A stretch of 64,000 nt of DNA, taken from assembly GCF_030295955.1 (NCBI RefSeq), contig NZ_AP027363.1, positions 620,001 through 684,000 on the forward strand, in the 5' to 3' direction. The notes under the pieces are model-generated. The model worked only from the letters and a program-made list of their open reading frames with translations, had not been told where the DNA came from and did not search any database. This document shows, piece after piece, positions 38,647 to 50,062 of this stretch; the stretch's first letter is position 1; the number at the start of each line of letters is the position of its first letter. Source of the stretch: Thalassotalea agarivorans. GTDB taxonomy: Bacteria > Pseudomonadota > Gammaproteobacteria > Enterobacterales > Alteromonadaceae. The position numbers were made by a program, and so were the translations under genes.

Positions 38647-39728
38647 TGTTATTGTGGCTAGCGGATTATCTAACGCAGTTTTATACAGGCTTCAACGTTT
38701 TTTCATATTTAACGTTTAGAGCTATTGTCAGTACGTTAACTGCTTTAGGCATTTCCATTTATTTTGGCCCTAAGCTAATTCGTAAGTTACAACTACTGAG
38801 TTTCGGTCAAACGGTACGTGATGATGGCCCTCAAAGCCATTTGTCTAAGCAAGGCACGCCGACTATGGGCGGCATCTTAATCCTTGGCGCTATTGTTACA
38901 AGTGTTTTGCTTTGGGCTGACTTAAGCAACGTATATGTTTGGGTAGTGCTATTTGTTATCTCCTCTTTTGGCATCTTGGGATTTGTAGACGACTATCGCA
39001 AAGTTGTGCGAAAGGACCCTAAAGGGCTAATTGCACGTTGGAAATATTTTTGGCAAACAGTGTTAGGCCTTGGTACTGCATTCTTCTTGTATTGGTTCTC
39101 ACAATCTCCGCAAGAAACTGCCCTGTTATTGCCTTTTATCAAAGACGTCATGCCGCAACTTGGCTTGCTTTATATTTTGCTTACCTATTTCGTGATTGTT
39201 GGTACCAGCAATGCCGTCAATTTAACTGATGGTTTAGATGGTTTAGCTATCGTTCCTACCGTAATGGTAGCCGGTGCATTTGCCATTTTTGCTTACATGA
39301 CAGGCAATATTAATTTCTCTGCTTACTTACATATTCCTTATATTCCGCTGACAAGTGAATTGGTGGTGGTATGTACGGCAATTGTTGGCGCAGGGCTAGG
39401 TTTTTTATGGTTTAACACGTATCCAGCACAAGTATTTATGGGCGATGTTGGTTCATTAGCACTTGGTGCTGCTTTAGGTGTTATTGCCGTGCTTGTTCGC
39501 CAAGAACTGGTGCTGTTTATTATGGGTGGTGTCTTTGTTATCGAAACATTGTCGGTCATTTTGCAAGTGGGCTCTTACAAGCTAAGAGGCCAACGCATAT
39601 TCAGAATGGCACCGATTCATCACCACTATGAATTAAAAGGTTGGCCAGAGCCACGCGTCATCGTGCGCTTTTGGATTATTTCTTTAATGTTAGTGCTAAT
39701 CGGTTTAGCAACGTTGAAACTTAGGTAA
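38646..39728 (+). CDS. mraY: Phospho-MurNAc-pentapeptide translocase
   Basis: 360 residues, about ten membrane helices, with the MraY motifs GTPTMGG (about 75-81), DDYRK, the [10 protein letters not shown] loop carrying the Mg2+-binding Asp, [11 protein letters not shown] and HHHYELKGW. It transfers phospho-MurNAc-pentapeptide to undecaprenyl phosphate, making lipid I at the inner face of the membrane. Confidence 0.96.
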   Translation: MLLWLADYLTQFYTGFNVFSYLTFRAIVSTLTALGISIYFGPKLIRKLQLLSFGQTVRDDGPQSHLSKQGTPTMGGILILGAIVTSVLLWADLSNVYVWVVLFVISSFGILGFVDDYRKVVRKDPKGLIARWKYFWQTVLGLGTAFFLYWFSQSPQETALLLPFIKDVMPQLGLLYILLTYFVIVGTSNAVNLTDGLDGLAIVPTVMVAGAFAIFAYMTGNINFSAYLHIPYIPLTSELVVVCTAIVGAGLGFLWFNTYPAQVFMGDVGSLALGAALGVIAVLVRQELVLFIMGGVFVIETLSVILQVGSYKLRGQRIFRMAPIHHHYELKGWPEPRVIVRFWIISLMLVLIGLATLKLR

Positions 39729-39731
39729 CTA

Positions 39732-41075
39732 ATGGATTTTTTGACGCAACTTAACAATAGCAACGTACTCGTACTCGGTGCAGGTGTCACCGGGATGTCG
39801 TGTGCGCGCTTTTTAGCGTCAAAAGATATCGCTTTTTCACTTAATGACAGCCGTGATGCTGTTTTAGATGCTGCAATGTTCAGCAAAGAATTTCCACATG
39901 CAACGCTGAGCTTAGGCAAGTGGGATACAAAATTAATTGCAGCAGCAGATATTATCATCATTAGCCCTGGTATTGATTTAGCAACGCCAGCACTTGCCGC
40001 TAAACGCGATGATTGCGAAGTAATTGGCGATGTAGAAATTTATTGTCGATTGAAAGACACGCCAATACTGGCAGTTACGGGATCAAATGGTAAATCTACG
40101 GTTGTAAGTTTGCTTGCCCATATCGGCGAACAGCTTGGCAAGCAGGTTGCTTTAGGTGGCAACATTGGTGTGCCTGTGTTGGATAATATCGCGCTTGACT
40201 TAGATTGTTTGATTTTAGAGCTTTCTAGTTTTCAGCTGGAATCTATGCACTCGATGCAAGCTGTTGCAGCAACGGTGTTAAATGTGAGCGACGATCACCT
40301 TGATCGACACAAAACACTTGAAAATTATCAGGCCATTAAACAACGCATATACAGCCAAGCATCCTGCGCTATTGTCAATCGTCAGGATAATCGCACCTTT
40401 ACCTCGCATAATCATCAAATTAGTTTTGGTGATGATAAACCTGGACATAACCAATTTGGTTTGTACCAAGGTGCGCTCTATTTTGGTGAGCAAAAGTTAG
40501 TGGATATAGCGTCACTAACTATCGCAGGTAAACATAATGCGATAAATGCGCTAGCTGCATTAGCCTTGGGTTATGAATTAGGCTGGCCACTAGAAGATAT
40601 GGCAGCAGCATTAAGCAGTTTCGAAGGTCTAGCACATCGCTGTCAAAAGGTCAGCGATAAAGCAGGGATTACTTGGATTAATGACTCTAAGGCAACCAAC
40701 GTTGGTGCAACAGAGGCTGCGATCGAGGGTTTGGCGGCAATAAAGCCGGCAGGAAGCAACATCGTTTTAATTGCTGGTGGCGAAGGTAAAGGGGCTAACT
40801 TTTCGCCACTGGCACCCTTATTTGAGCAAGCATTGTCTGTGCTGATTACTCTAGGTAAAGACGGTCCGATGCTTGCGCAATTAAAGAAAGGGGCAATTGA
40901 AGTAGAAGACATGGAGCAAGCCGTTGAATGTGCGTACAAGCACGCGAAGGCGGGCGACATTGTAATTTTGTCTCCAGCATGTGCCAGTTTAGACATGTAT
41001 AAAAACTACATGGTACGTGGCGAAGTATTTAAACAAGCTGTGGATGAACTTACGTTGGAGGAGGCTCTCGTATGA
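39732..41075 (+). CDS. murD: UDP-MurNAc-L-alanine:D-glutamate ligase
   Basis: 447 residues. The N-terminal Rossmann-like part VLVLGAGVTGMSCARFL, the P-loop VTGSNGKST (about 115-123), the SSFQLE motif, HRCQKV and WINDSKATNVGAT are typical of MurD. It adds D-glutamate to UDP-MurNAc-L-Ala in the cytoplasm. It starts three bases after mraY and overlaps ftsW by four. Confidence 0.95.
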   Translation: MDFLTQLNNSNVLVLGAGVTGMSCARFLASKDIAFSLNDSRDAVLDAAMFSKEFPHATLSLGKWDTKLIAAADIIIISPGIDLATPALAAKRDDCEVIGDVEIYCRLKDTPILAVTGSNGKSTVVSLLAHIGEQLGKQVALGGNIGVPVLDNIALDLDCLILELSSFQLESMHSMQAVAATVLNVSDDHLDRHKTLENYQAIKQRIYSQASCAIVNRQDNRTFTSHNHQISFGDDKPGHNQFGLYQGALYFGEQKLVDIASLTIAGKHNAINALAALALGYELGWPLEDMAAALSSFEGLAHRCQKVSDKAGITWINDSKATNVGATEAAIEGLAAIKPAGSNIVLIAGGEGKGANFSPLAPLFEQALSVLITLGKDGPMLAQLKKGAIEVEDMEQAVECAYKHAKAGDIVILSPACASLDMYKNYMVRGEVFKQAVDELTLEEALV

Positions 41076-42277
41076 CGACATTAACGCCTTCTTTTAATGT
41101 GTTTAAGCAGCTTAAGCTGCCGATGTGGATTGCGCCAAAGACTCAAGATGCTGTGACCTTTGATCGCACATACATAGTCATTGCAGTGTTGATGTATATG
41201 ATCGGCTTAGTAATGGTCGCTAGCTCGTCTATGCCGGTAGCGGAAAAGTTGTTTAACAACCCATTCCACTTTGTGATCAGGCATGTCATTTATATTGGTT
41301 TGAGTGTAATCATTGCGGCTGTATTTTTAACTATGCCGATGCATAAATGGAAAGAATACAGTGGTAACTTTTTACTTGCCGCTATTGCGCTGTTAGTGCT
41401 GGTGTTGCTTGTTGGACGCACCGTTAATGGCTCTACACGTTGGTTGGTGTTAGGTCCTATTACTGTGCAAGCGGCAGAGCCGGCAAAACTGTTTTTCTTC
41501 TGTTATCTCGCGTCATATTTGGTGCGCAGAAGAACGGAAGTTATGGAGCATGTTAAAGGCTTTTATAAACCGCTAATCGTGTTTGGTGTACTGGCCTTTT
41601 TATTATTGAATCAGCCAGATTTAGGTACTGTTGTCGTCATGTTTGTTACGACCATTGGTTTATTGTTCCTTGCAGGGGCAAAACTATGGCAATTTCTTGC
41701 AGTCTCCGCTGTAGGGATATCAGCTATTGTCGCGCTTGCTGTATTTACACCGTATCGCTGGCGTCGTATTACCAGCTTTTTGGATCCATGGGCAGATCCT
41801 TTTGGCAGTGGCTATCAGTTAACCCAATCACTGATGGCATATGGTCGTGGAGAAGTCTTTGGTCAGGGGCTAGGCAATAGTATTCAAAAACTAGAATATT
41901 TACCCGAAGCTCACACTGATTTTGTTATGGCAATACTGGCAGAGGAATTTGGTTTTATCGGTATCAGTATTGTGCTGTTTTTAAGCATGATTTTAGTGCT
42001 AAAAGCACTACTGTTAGGGCGCGAAGCGCTAAACAGAGAAAAATACTTTGAAGGGTTTTTCGCATACGGTATTGGCATTTGGATGAGTTTCCAAACAGCG
42101 GTTAATATCGGTGCTAGCGCAGGTATAGTGCCAACAAAAGGGTTAACTATGCCGCTAATTAGCTATGGCGGTAGTTCAATGATCATTATGACTATTGCTG
42201 TGGTTGTTTTAATTAGAATTGATCACGAATTAAGGTTGCAAAGTCTTCAAGCAACCAAGAAAGGGGGGCAAACATGA
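41072..42277 (+). CDS. ftsW: Peptidoglycan glycosyltransferase FtsW (SEDS family)
   Basis: 401 residues and about ten membrane helices. SEDS hallmarks visible are NGSTRWLVLGPITVQAAEPAK, the LLNQPDLGT segment holding the essential Asp, the EAHTDFVMAILAEEFGFIG loop and the C-terminal GLTMPLISYGGSS. It polymerises septal glycan strands with FtsI. It overlaps murD and murG by four bases each. Confidence 0.95.
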   Translation: MTTLTPSFNVFKQLKLPMWIAPKTQDAVTFDRTYIVIAVLMYMIGLVMVASSSMPVAEKLFNNPFHFVIRHVIYIGLSVIIAAVFLTMPMHKWKEYSGNFLLAAIALLVLVLLVGRTVNGSTRWLVLGPITVQAAEPAKLFFFCYLASYLVRRRTEVMEHVKGFYKPLIVFGVLAFLLLNQPDLGTVVVMFVTTIGLLFLAGAKLWQFLAVSAVGISAIVALAVFTPYRWRRITSFLDPWADPFGSGYQLTQSLMAYGRGEVFGQGLGNSIQKLEYLPEAHTDFVMAILAEEFGFIGISIVLFLSMILVLKALLLGREALNREKYFEGFFAYGIGIWMSFQTAVNIGASAGIVPTKGLTMPLISYGGSSMIIMTIAVVVLIRIDHELRLQSLQATKKGGQT

Positions 42278-43377
42278 CGCAAGTTGTAGGTGAAAGTCAG
42301 AAACGCCCAACTGTATTGGTAATGGCAGGCGGTACCGGAGGACATATTTTCCCGGGGATCGCGGTCGCAGATTATATGAAGGCACAAGGATGGCATGTTC
42401 ATTGGTTAGGTACGGCAAAGCGTATGGAAGCCGATATTGTGCCGGCTCATGGTTATGATATTTCGTTTATAAATATCGCGGGTCTGCGCAATAAAAATTG
42501 GCGCACGTGGTTAAAAACACCATTTAAGTTATTGCAGTCGCTGATGCAATCGATCCGCGTTATTCGCAAAGTGAATCCAGACGTAGTGTTGGGAATGGGT
42601 GGCTATGCAAGCGCACCTGGTGGTTTTGCAGCATGGCTAATGAGCAAGCCACTGGTATTGCATGAACAAAATGCGGTAGCAGGTTTAAGTAATCGTTTTT
42701 TAAGTTATCTGGCAACAAATATTTTTAGTGCCTTTCCAGGTGCATTTGCAGCGAAGCGCGCTGAAGTAGTGGGTAATCCACTTCGCCAAGATATCTTATC
42801 TTTGGAACAAGTAATTCCTGAGCAACCAGCGACAACGAAGAAAGTGTTAGTGGTCGGCGGTAGTTTGGGGGCGCAAGTGTTAAACGAAACTGTGCCACAA
42901 GCGATTGCTCAAATTAAATTACAAAACATTACTGTGTGGCATCAAACAGGTAAAGGAAATCACCACGAAGTGGACAACAGTTATCACCAATACGGTGTTA
43001 ATAAAGACAAAGTCAAAGTGAGTGAGTTTATTGATGATATGGCTGACGCATATCAGTGGGCAGATGTCGTTATTTGTCGAGCGGGTGCTTTAACGGTTTC
43101 CGAACTAGCCATGGCGGCAAAACCGGCAATTTTTGTTCCTTTGCCACACGCTGTTGATGATCATCAAACGAAGAACGCCATGTATTTAGTCGAGCGCGGT
43201 GCGGCAAAGTTATTACCGCAAAAAGAGTTAAACGGGACGACACTTGCACAAATGCTAAATAGCTTATTTGTGTCGGACACTGTAGTGCAAAAAATGTCAA
43301 AAGCGGCGCATGATGCAGCGCATGCCGATGCAACTAAAAAAGTAGCTCAACGTTGTATGGAGTTAGGTAGCAAATGA
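42274..43377 (+). CDS. murG: Lipid II synthase (GlcNAc transferase)
   Basis: 367 residues with the GT28 N-terminal glycine loop [16 protein letters not shown] (about 16-31), the second loop [22 protein letters not shown] and the C-terminal donor site [14 protein letters not shown]. It adds GlcNAc to lipid I at the inner membrane face. It overlaps ftsW and murC by four bases each. Confidence 0.95.
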   Translation: MTQVVGESQKRPTVLVMAGGTGGHIFPGIAVADYMKAQGWHVHWLGTAKRMEADIVPAHGYDISFINIAGLRNKNWRTWLKTPFKLLQSLMQSIRVIRKVNPDVVLGMGGYASAPGGFAAWLMSKPLVLHEQNAVAGLSNRFLSYLATNIFSAFPGAFAAKRAEVVGNPLRQDILSLEQVIPEQPATTKKVLVVGGSLGAQVLNETVPQAIAQIKLQNITVWHQTGKGNHHEVDNSYHQYGVNKDKVKVSEFIDDMADAYQWADVVICRAGALTVSELAMAAKPAIFVPLPHAVDDHQTKNAMYLVERGAAKLLPQKELNGTTLAQMLNSLFVSDTVVQKMSKAAHDAAHADATKKVAQRCMELGSK

Positions 43378-44813
43378 GTACAGTAATTGGACAAATGAAA
43401 ATTCCAGAAATGCGTCGAGTAAAGCGCATTCACTTTGTTGGTATCGGTGGTGCTGGCATGGGTGGTATTGCTGAGGTATTGCTCAATGAAGGCTATCAAA
43501 TCAGTGGTTCAGATATTGCCGAAAATCAGGTAGTAAGACGCTTACGAGATTTAGGTGCACAGATAGCTATAGGCCACCAGGCAAAGAATATTGATGGCGC
43601 CAGCGTTATTGTGGTGTCTACAGCGATCGACAACACTAACCCTGAAATCAATGCCGCATCAGAGCAACGCATACCGGTTGTTCGTCGCGCCGAAATGCTA
43701 GCCGAATTAATGCGTTTTAGACATGGCATTGCTATTGCGGGTACACACGGTAAAACAACCACAACAAGTTTGATTTCAAGTGTATTTGCAGAAGCAGGGC
43801 TTGATCCGACGTTTGTTATCGGTGGCCTATTAAATAGTGCTGGAACAAACGCTCGACTGGGTTCAAGCAGATATTTAATAGCAGAAGCCGACGAAAGTGA
43901 CGCGTCATTCTTGCACTTACAACCTATGGTAGCGGTTATAACCAATATTGACGCTGACCATATGGAAACCTATCAAGGCGATTTTGAAAAACTTAAAGAT
44001 ACTTATATCGAGTTTTTACACAACTTACCTTTTTATGGTTTAGCGGTTGTCTGTATTGATAATCCCGTGGTACGAGAAATTTTGCCTCGCATTAGTCGTC
44101 AAGTAGTGACGTATGGTTTTTCTGAAGATGCTGACGTGCAAGCAACGAACTATCAGCAACAAGGTGGTGTTAGTTACTTCACGGTAGAGCGAGCAGGCGA
44201 GATGCCACTAGAACTTAGTGTTAATTTGCCAGGGCAGCACAACGTACTTAATGCACTTGCTGCAATCGCAGTAGCAACAGATGAACATATTGCAGATAAA
44301 TCTATTGCTGCTGCATTGGAAAAATTTGCAGGTATAGGTCGCCGTTTTGAACAGCTGGCAGACTTAAAGACGAAAAACGGCAACATGGTGTTGGTCGATG
44401 ACTATGGACACCATCCGAGTGAAGTGAAAGCGACGATTAAAGCAATGCGCAATGGTTGGCCAGAAAAACGTTTGGTGATGGTTTTTCAACCGCATCGTTA
44501 TTCGCGCACACGCGATTTATATGACGATTTTGTTGATGTGCTATCGGATGTTGATTGTCTTCTGTTGCTTGATGTTTATGCAGCGGGAGAAGCGCCAATA
44601 GCGGGCGCTGAAAGTAAAAACTTAGCTGGCAGTATCCGTCAACGCGGACAAATAGACCCTATTTATGTTGGCGACATTACTAAGTTAGCAGAGCTTTTAG
44701 CAGCGCAACTACAAGATGGTGACATGGTGATTACCCAAGGCGCAGGCAACATAGGTGCAATTGCTCGTGACCTAGTGAATCAAGATATATTGCAGGAGGG
44801 CGCTAATGTTTAG
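43374..44813 (+). CDS. murC: UDP-MurNAc:L-alanine ligase
   Basis: 479 residues; [18 protein letters not shown] opens the nucleotide fold, P-loop [10 protein letters not shown] lies at about 122-131, and [18 protein letters not shown] and FQPHRYSRT are MurC signatures. It adds the first amino acid to UDP-MurNAc. It overlaps ddl by eight bases. Confidence 0.95.
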   Translation: MSTVIGQMKIPEMRRVKRIHFVGIGGAGMGGIAEVLLNEGYQISGSDIAENQVVRRLRDLGAQIAIGHQAKNIDGASVIVVSTAIDNTNPEINAASEQRIPVVRRAEMLAELMRFRHGIAIAGTHGKTTTTSLISSVFAEAGLDPTFVIGGLLNSAGTNARLGSSRYLIAEADESDASFLHLQPMVAVITNIDADHMETYQGDFEKLKDTYIEFLHNLPFYGLAVVCIDNPVVREILPRISRQVVTYGFSEDADVQATNYQQQGGVSYFTVERAGEMPLELSVNLPGQHNVLNALAAIAVATDEHIADKSIAAALEKFAGIGRRFEQLADLKTKNGNMVLVDDYGHHPSEVKATIKAMRNGWPEKRLVMVFQPHRYSRTRDLYDDFVDVLSDVDCLLLLDVYAAGEAPIAGAESKNLAGSIRQRGQIDPIYVGDITKLAELLAAQLQDGDMVITQGAGNIGAIARDLVNQDILQEGANV

Positions 44814-45732
44814 TCCTCAGGGAACGTCTGTTGCTGTTTTATATGGCGGAAACTCAGCTGAGCGAGAGGTGTCTTTACGTTCAGGAGATGCCATTGCACG
44901 TGGTTTAGAGCAAGCTGGTTTTCAGGTTCGTTTGATTGATACCAAAGAAGCAGATGTCTTTAGTCTGTCTTCATTAGCTTTGGATTGTGTGTTTATAGCC
45001 TTGCACGGTCGCGGCGGTGAAGATGGCAGCGTTCAAGGTGCGCTTGAATATATTGGATTGCCGTATACGGGATCTGATGTGCTTGGTTCAGCATTGTCTA
45101 TGGATAAGAACCGCACCAAGCAATTATGGCAAGGCATTGGCTTGCCAACAGCAGATTTTCGCGTAGTAGAAAAGCAGAGTTACAACGCGGCAGATGCGGC
45201 AAAAATTATTACCGCATTTGGCAAGGTAATGGTAAAGCCGGCTCACGAAGGTTCAAGCATTGGAATGGCTAAAGCGTCAAGTGCGGTGGAATTGCATGCT
45301 GCGCTTAGTGAAGCATTTAAACACGACGTCAGCGTTTTAGTAGAACAATGGATTGATGGACCAGAGTATACGGTTGCAATCTTAGGTGATAAGGCGTTAC
45401 CGCCAATTAAAATGGAAACGCCAAATGAGTTTTATGACTATCAGGCAAAGTACCAGTCTACAACAACACAATATCACTGCCCATGTGGTTTGAGTGATGC
45501 AGACGAAGAAGAGCTAAAGCAGCTTGCCCTTAAAGCGTTTAAGTCGACAGGCGCTAAAGTCTGGGGTCGTGTAGATGTTATGCGTGACGCTAATGGTCAA
45601 TGGCAATTACTTGAGGTTAATACGGTGCCAGGAATGACGGAAACGTCGCTTGTGCCAAAAGCTGCAAACGTTGAAGGTTTATCGTTTGTAGAACTTGTTA
45701 CCGAAGTTGTTCGTTTGAGTATGGAGAAATAA
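44806..45732 (+). CDS. ddl: D-alanine:D-alanine ligase
   Basis: 308 residues of the ATP-grasp fold: [17 protein letters not shown] near the N terminus, [26 protein letters not shown] and the terminal [20 protein letters not shown] with metal ligands. The tyrosine of the YDYQAKY loop identifies a D-Ala-D-Ala rather than D-Ala-D-Lac enzyme. By position it corresponds to ddlB. The product is used by MurF. Confidence 0.95.
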   Translation: MFSPQGTSVAVLYGGNSAEREVSLRSGDAIARGLEQAGFQVRLIDTKEADVFSLSSLALDCVFIALHGRGGEDGSVQGALEYIGLPYTGSDVLGSALSMDKNRTKQLWQGIGLPTADFRVVEKQSYNAADAAKIITAFGKVMVKPAHEGSSIGMAKASSAVELHAALSEAFKHDVSVLVEQWIDGPEYTVAILGDKALPPIKMETPNEFYDYQAKYQSTTTQYHCPCGLSDADEEELKQLALKAFKSTGAKVWGRVDVMRDANGQWQLLEVNTVPGMTETSLVPKAANVEGLSFVELVTEVVRLSMEK

Positions 45733-45735
45733 ACC

Positions 45736-46506
45736 ATGGCGCGAGCAAGACGAAAAAGTACCAAAACTAAAACACCATTGCATTGGAGTTTTTGGCTAGG
45801 TGTCAGCTTTTTTGTCTTGGTTATCATCGGTGTGCTATTTGCAAGTTACAGTATTACCGAAAAGATGGTTGAAGAAGAGTCTATGCCGGTCAGTATCGTA
45901 AAAGTTAGTGGCGAAATGCCCTATACGATCAAAGCGGATATAGATGGGGCGATAGCGCAAGTAAACTTGGGTAATTTTTTTCAAGTTGACGTTGATGAGA
46001 TTCAGCGACAAGTGATGAATTTACCATGGGTGTACTCAGTATCAGTACGTAAACAATGGCCTAACCAAGTCAATATTTACGTGGTAGATCAAACACCTGT
46101 TGCCCGTTGGAATGGAGACTTTTTTCTTAATGCAAAAGGTCATGTGTTCCAAGCAAGTGCAGATAGAGTCGCACACTTCTTGCCCTCATTTTACGGGCCA
46201 GAGGGAAGTGAATTAGATAGTTTAGCTAGGTTTCAAGATTTCAATCGACTACTTGATTACAGAAACCTCGCCATCGAAGAGTTAGTGTTGTCTGAGCGTT
46301 ACTCATGGCAAATCACATTGGATGACGGTGTAAGGCTGAATTTAGGACGAGAAGAAGGGATAGAGCGGATACAGCGCTTTATGGATGTATACCAACAATT
46401 AAAAGTAAATGCGGCCGAAGGCAAGCAAATCGATTATGTAGATTTGCGCTACGACACCGGTGTAGCAGTTGGTTGGAAAGAACAAGAAAAACAAGAAAGA
46501 GTTTAA
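45736..46506 (+). CDS. ftsQ: Cell division protein FtsQ
   Basis: 256 residues: basic cytoplasmic start, membrane helix at about 18-37 (FWLGVSFFVLVIIGVLFAS), a POTRA domain (VSIVKVSGEMPYTIKADIDGAI, IQRQVMNLPWVYSVSVRKQWPNQVNIYV) and the FtsQ beta domain. It recruits FtsL/FtsB and connects to FtsA. Start codon lies three bases after the ddl stop. Confidence 0.94.
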   Translation: MARARRKSTKTKTPLHWSFWLGVSFFVLVIIGVLFASYSITEKMVEEESMPVSIVKVSGEMPYTIKADIDGAIAQVNLGNFFQVDVDEIQRQVMNLPWVYSVSVRKQWPNQVNIYVVDQTPVARWNGDFFLNAKGHVFQASADRVAHFLPSFYGPEGSELDSLARFQDFNRLLDYRNLAIEELVLSERYSWQITLDDGVRLNLGREEGIERIQRFMDVYQQLKVNAAEGKQIDYVDLRYDTGVAVGWKEQEKQERV

Positions 46507-46511
46507 CGTTA

Positions 46512-47753
46512 ATGGCAAAAGGTAACGAAAGAAATTTAGTTGTTGGATTGGATATCGGTACATCCAAAATATCTGTTGCTGTCGGTGAAATAACCCATGA
46601 CAACCAGTTAAGTATTGTTGGCGTAGGTAATCAACCTTCACGCGGTATGGATAAGGGTGGGGTGAGTGACCTTAACCTAGTTATTCAATCTATTCAGCGC
46701 GCTATTAACGAAGCTGAACTAATGGCTGATTGTCATATCGACTCGGTGTATTTAGGTATTTCAGGCAAGCATATTAGCTGTCAGAACGAAAACGGCATGG
46801 TACCAATCAACGATCAAGAAGTTATTCAAGAAGACGTTGATAATGTGATTCACACCGCGCGCAGTGTACCTATCTCTGCTGAGCGAAGAATGCTACATGT
46901 GTTGCCACAAGAATTTAGTATCGACAGCCAAGAAGGTATAAAAAGTCCTATTGGCATGTCTGGGGTGCGAATGGAAGCGAAGGTTCATATCGTTACCTGT
47001 GCTAATGATATGGCGAAAAACTTAGTTAAGTGTGTTGAGCGCTGTGATGTAAAAGCAGATCAACTGATTTTCTCTGCACTTGCTTCAAGCTATGCGGTAC
47101 TGACAGATGACGAAAAAGAGTTAGGTATCTGCGTGGTAGATATTGGTGCTGGCACCATGGATATTTCAGTATTTACCGGCGGTGCGCTGCGCCATACTGC
47201 TGTAATTCCTGTGGCGGGAAACCAAGTGACAAGTGATATAGCCAAAATATTCCGCACGCCTCTTAGCCATGCAGAAGATATCAAGGTGAAGTATGCCTGT
47301 GCATTGCGCCAAATGGTGAGCATGGAAGAAAACATTGAAGTACCGAGTGTCGGCGGTAGGCCAGCACGTTCAATGTCTCGCCATACACTGGCTGAAGTGG
47401 TTGAGCCTCGCTATCACGAGCTATTTGAGCTTGTGCAAGAAGAGTTGCGAGAAGCAGGTTTAGAAGAACAGATTGCTGCAGGTTATGTATTGACCGGTGG
47501 TACAGCGAAAATGGAAGGTGTCGTTGAATTTGCAGAAGAAGTCTTCCAAATGCCAGTTCGCGTGGCAAACCCAACAGGGTTAGTTGGTTTAAAAGAATAT
47601 GTGAATGATCCAACGTACGCGACAGTAGTTGGCTTATTGCGTTACGGCATGCAAGCCACAGACGCTGACGAAAATGATAAGAAACTGGGCGAAGGAGTGA
47701 GTGTAAAAGGTCTTTGGGACAAACTCAGCGCTTGGTTTAAAGGTGAATTTTAA
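46512..47753 (+). CDS. ftsA: Cell division protein FtsA
   Basis: I use the ATG at 46512 (MAKGNERNLVVGLDIGTSKI), which gives the normal 413-residue length and avoids a 34-base overlap with ftsQ. Actin-like ATPase motifs are present: GLDIGTSKISVAVGE, VVDIGAGTMDISVF and VLTGGTAKMEG. The C terminus (LWDKLSAWFKGEF) is the amphipathic membrane-targeting helix that anchors FtsZ filaments. Confidence 0.95.
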   Translation: MAKGNERNLVVGLDIGTSKISVAVGEITHDNQLSIVGVGNQPSRGMDKGGVSDLNLVIQSIQRAINEAELMADCHIDSVYLGISGKHISCQNENGMVPINDQEVIQEDVDNVIHTARSVPISAERRMLHVLPQEFSIDSQEGIKSPIGMSGVRMEAKVHIVTCANDMAKNLVKCVERCDVKADQLIFSALASSYAVLTDDEKELGICVVDIGAGTMDISVFTGGALRHTAVIPVAGNQVTSDIAKIFRTPLSHAEDIKVKYACALRQMVSMEENIEVPSVGGRPARSMSRHTLAEVVEPRYHELFELVQEELREAGLEEQIAAGYVLTGGTAKMEGVVEFAEEVFQMPVRVANPTGLVGLKEYVNDPTYATVVGLLRYGMQATDADENDKKLGEGVSVKGLWDKLSAWFKGEF

Positions 47754-47801
47754 CAATTAATAACAAATTTTTTTGGTGGAAACAAAAAATCGGAGAGTAC
47801 T

Positions 47802-48974
47802 ATGTTTGAATTAATGGAAGATCATAACGAAGAAGCGGTAATAAAAGTTATCGGGGTCGGTGGTGGCGGCGGAAACGCCGTCGAGCACATGGTGTGTCAG
47901 ACAATCGAAGGTGTTGAGTTTATCACGGCTAACACTGATTCACAGGCGCTACGCAACTCGTCTGCAAATGTTACTTTGCAAATGGGTGGTGAAGTTACAA
48001 AAGGGTTAGGTGCAGGAGCTAACCCAGAAATTGGCCGTCGCAGTGCGGAAGAAGATCGTGAAACGATCAAGCAAACCTTGATGGGTGCCGACATGGTGTT
48101 TATCGCTGCTGGTATGGGTGGTGGTACCGGTACTGGTGCTGCTCCTGTTGTGGCAGAAGTAGCCAAAGAAATGGGTATTTTGACAGTTGCTGTTGTAACT
48201 AAACCATTCCCATTCGAAGGTAAGAAGCGTATGAGCTACGCAGAGCAAGGTATTGAATTTTTAGCGAAGAATGTTGACTCATTGATCACCATTCCTAACG
48301 AAAAATTATTAAAAGTACTAGGCTCAGGTACAAGCTTACTTGATTCGTTTAAGGCGGCAAACAATGTATTGCTTGGTGCTGTTCAAGGTATTGCGGAACT
48401 TATTACGCGCCCTGGTTTGATCAATGTTGACTTTGCCGACGTAAAAACGGTGATGTCAGAAATGGGCACAGCAATGATGGGCTCAGGTGTAGCAAGCGGT
48501 GAAGACCGTGCGCAAGAAGCGGCAGATGCTGCGATTTCAAGCCCACTGTTAGAAGACGTAGATTTATCAGGTGCACGTGGAATATTAGTTAATATTACAG
48601 CGGGTATGGATTTAAGTATCGATGAATTTGAAACAGTAGGTAACGCAGCGCGCGCTATCGCTTCAGATAATGCGACTGTAGTTGTTGGTGCGGTAATTGA
48701 CCCTGAAATGACAGAAGAGCTACGCGTAACAGTTGTTGCGACAGGTATTGGTGCTGAGCGTAAGCCAGATATCACTATCGTTGCACCACCTAAAGTTGAG
48801 CCAGTAACGCCACCTCAGCAAGTCGTTGGTGGTGACTTTGTAGCGACTTCTGGTGGCGGTCAACCTGATACAGCGACAATGGCAGATGCCAATGCGCAAA
48901 GTAATGTTAATCAGGACCCAGCGCTAGATAACTATTTGGATATTCCAGCTTTTTTACGAAAGCAAGCTGACTAA
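47802..48974 (+). CDS. ftsZ: Cell division GTPase FtsZ
   Basis: 390 residues: tubulin-like GTPase domain with [13 protein letters not shown], the signature [14 protein letters not shown] (about 107-120) and [11 protein letters not shown]; a variable linker (residues about 320-375); and the conserved C-terminal peptide [15 protein letters not shown] that binds FtsA and other partners. A good GGAGAG ribosome-binding site precedes the start. It is the last gene of the compact cluster. Confidence 0.97.
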   Translation: MFELMEDHNEEAVIKVIGVGGGGGNAVEHMVCQTIEGVEFITANTDSQALRNSSANVTLQMGGEVTKGLGAGANPEIGRRSAEEDRETIKQTLMGADMVFIAAGMGGGTGTGAAPVVAEVAKEMGILTVAVVTKPFPFEGKKRMSYAEQGIEFLAKNVDSLITIPNEKLLKVLGSGTSLLDSFKAANNVLLGAVQGIAELITRPGLINVDFADVKTVMSEMGTAMMGSGVASGEDRAQEAADAAISSPLLEDVDLSGARGILVNITAGMDLSIDEFETVGNAARAIASDNATVVVGAVIDPEMTEELRVTVVATGIGAERKPDITIVAPPKVEPVTPPQQVVGGDFVATSGGGQPDTATMADANAQSNVNQDPALDNYLDIPAFLRKQAD

Positions 48975-49010
48975 TTATTGGTCGAATAAACAAAGGTAAA
49001 AGCTGTATTT

Positions 49011-49039
49011 TTGATTTAATTAGCATTTGCTGATATAAT
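49011..49039 (+). promoter_or_regulatory. Predicted promoter of lpxC
   Basis: TTGATT (49011-49016), a 17-base spacer and a consensus TATAAT (49034-49039) in the 132-base gap between ftsZ and lpxC, about 67 bases before the lpxC start codon. Confidence 0.75.
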
Positions 49040-49106
49040 TCGTCGCCGCTGTTTGAAGTGGTCAGACAAGTATTGAAGCGTAAATGCTTGAGACAAAAGG
49101 CTTATT

Positions 49107-50021
49107 ATGATGTATCAACGTACTATAAAAGACAAAGTATCGGCCATTGGTGTTGGCTTACATAAAGGTGAAAAGGTGCAGTTAACTCTCCTTCCTGCGC
49201 CTGCAAACACTGGTATTATCTTTCGTCGTGTAGACCTCGATCCGGCTGTAGATATTCCTGCAATGCCAGAAATCGTTGGTGAAACTACGTTATGTACGAA
49301 TTTGATCAACGAGCAAGGCGTTCAAGTTTCCACCGTCGAACACTTGCTATCAGCATTAGCCGGCCTGGGCATAGACAATATTATTGTAGAAGTCGATGCA
49401 CCAGAAATTCCAATCATGGATGGTAGTGCTTTACCTTTCGTTTATCTTATTCAATCTGTAGGTATTGAGACGTCTAATGTGGCGAAACGCTTCATTCGTA
49501 TCAAAAAGCCTATTCGTGTTGAAGAAGATGACAAGTGGGCAGAATTGGTGCCGTATGAAGGATTTAAAGTTAATTTCACCATTGACTTTAATCATCCTGT
49601 GATTTCAAATACGGTGCAAACCATGTCTATGGACCTAACGAGTTCGTCTTTCATTAAAGAAATCAGCCGTGCGCGTACGTTTGGCTTTATGAAAGATATC
49701 GAATTCTTACGCTCGCATAACCTTGCACTTGGTGGCAGTTTAGAAAACGCTATCGTGTTGGACGACTTCAAGATGCTTAATTCTGAAGAACTTCGTTACG
49801 ACGACGAATTCGTTAAGCATAAGATCCTTGATGCGATTGGTGATTTGTACATGTGTGGCTCAAGCATTGTTGGCCAACTAAATGCGTACAAGTCAGGTCA
49901 TGGTTTAAATAACGTGTTATTACGTGAAGTCTTTAAACAAACTGACGCTTGGGAATGGGTGACGTATGAAGATGCTGAACAAGCACCGATTCGATACGTA
50001 GGCGTGACAGCGACAGCTTAA
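49107..50021 (+). CDS. lpxC: UDP-3-O-acyl-N-acetylglucosamine deacetylase
   Basis: 304 residues with the zinc-site motifs of LpxC: the His in [16 protein letters not shown] (about residue 79) and HKILDAIGD (about 237-245), plus the catalytic His in SGHGLNN. It performs the committed step of lipid A synthesis in the cytoplasm. The C terminus ends [10 protein letters not shown], close to the degradation tail that FtsH recognises in enterobacteria. It has its own promoter and a strong terminator. Confidence 0.96.
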   Translation: MMYQRTIKDKVSAIGVGLHKGEKVQLTLLPAPANTGIIFRRVDLDPAVDIPAMPEIVGETTLCTNLINEQGVQVSTVEHLLSALAGLGIDNIIVEVDAPEIPIMDGSALPFVYLIQSVGIETSNVAKRFIRIKKPIRVEEDDKWAELVPYEGFKVNFTIDFNHPVISNTVQTMSMDLTSSSFIKEISRARTFGFMKDIEFLRSHNLALGGSLENAIVLDDFKMLNSEELRYDDEFVKHKILDAIGDLYMCGSSIVGQLNAYKSGHGLNNVLLREVFKQTDAWEWVTYEDAEQAPIRYVGVTATA

Positions 50022-50037
50022 GATAACTAATTTAGAG

Positions 50038-50062
50038 AAAGCCGGCTTATGCCGGCTTTTTT
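50038..50062. terminator. Bidirectional terminator between lpxC and dciA
   Basis: AAAGCCGGC-TTAT-GCCGGCTTT is a perfect 9-bp stem followed by T on the plus strand and by the complementary T-run on the minus strand. It can end both convergent genes, and it overlaps the dciA stop codon region. Confidence 0.88.
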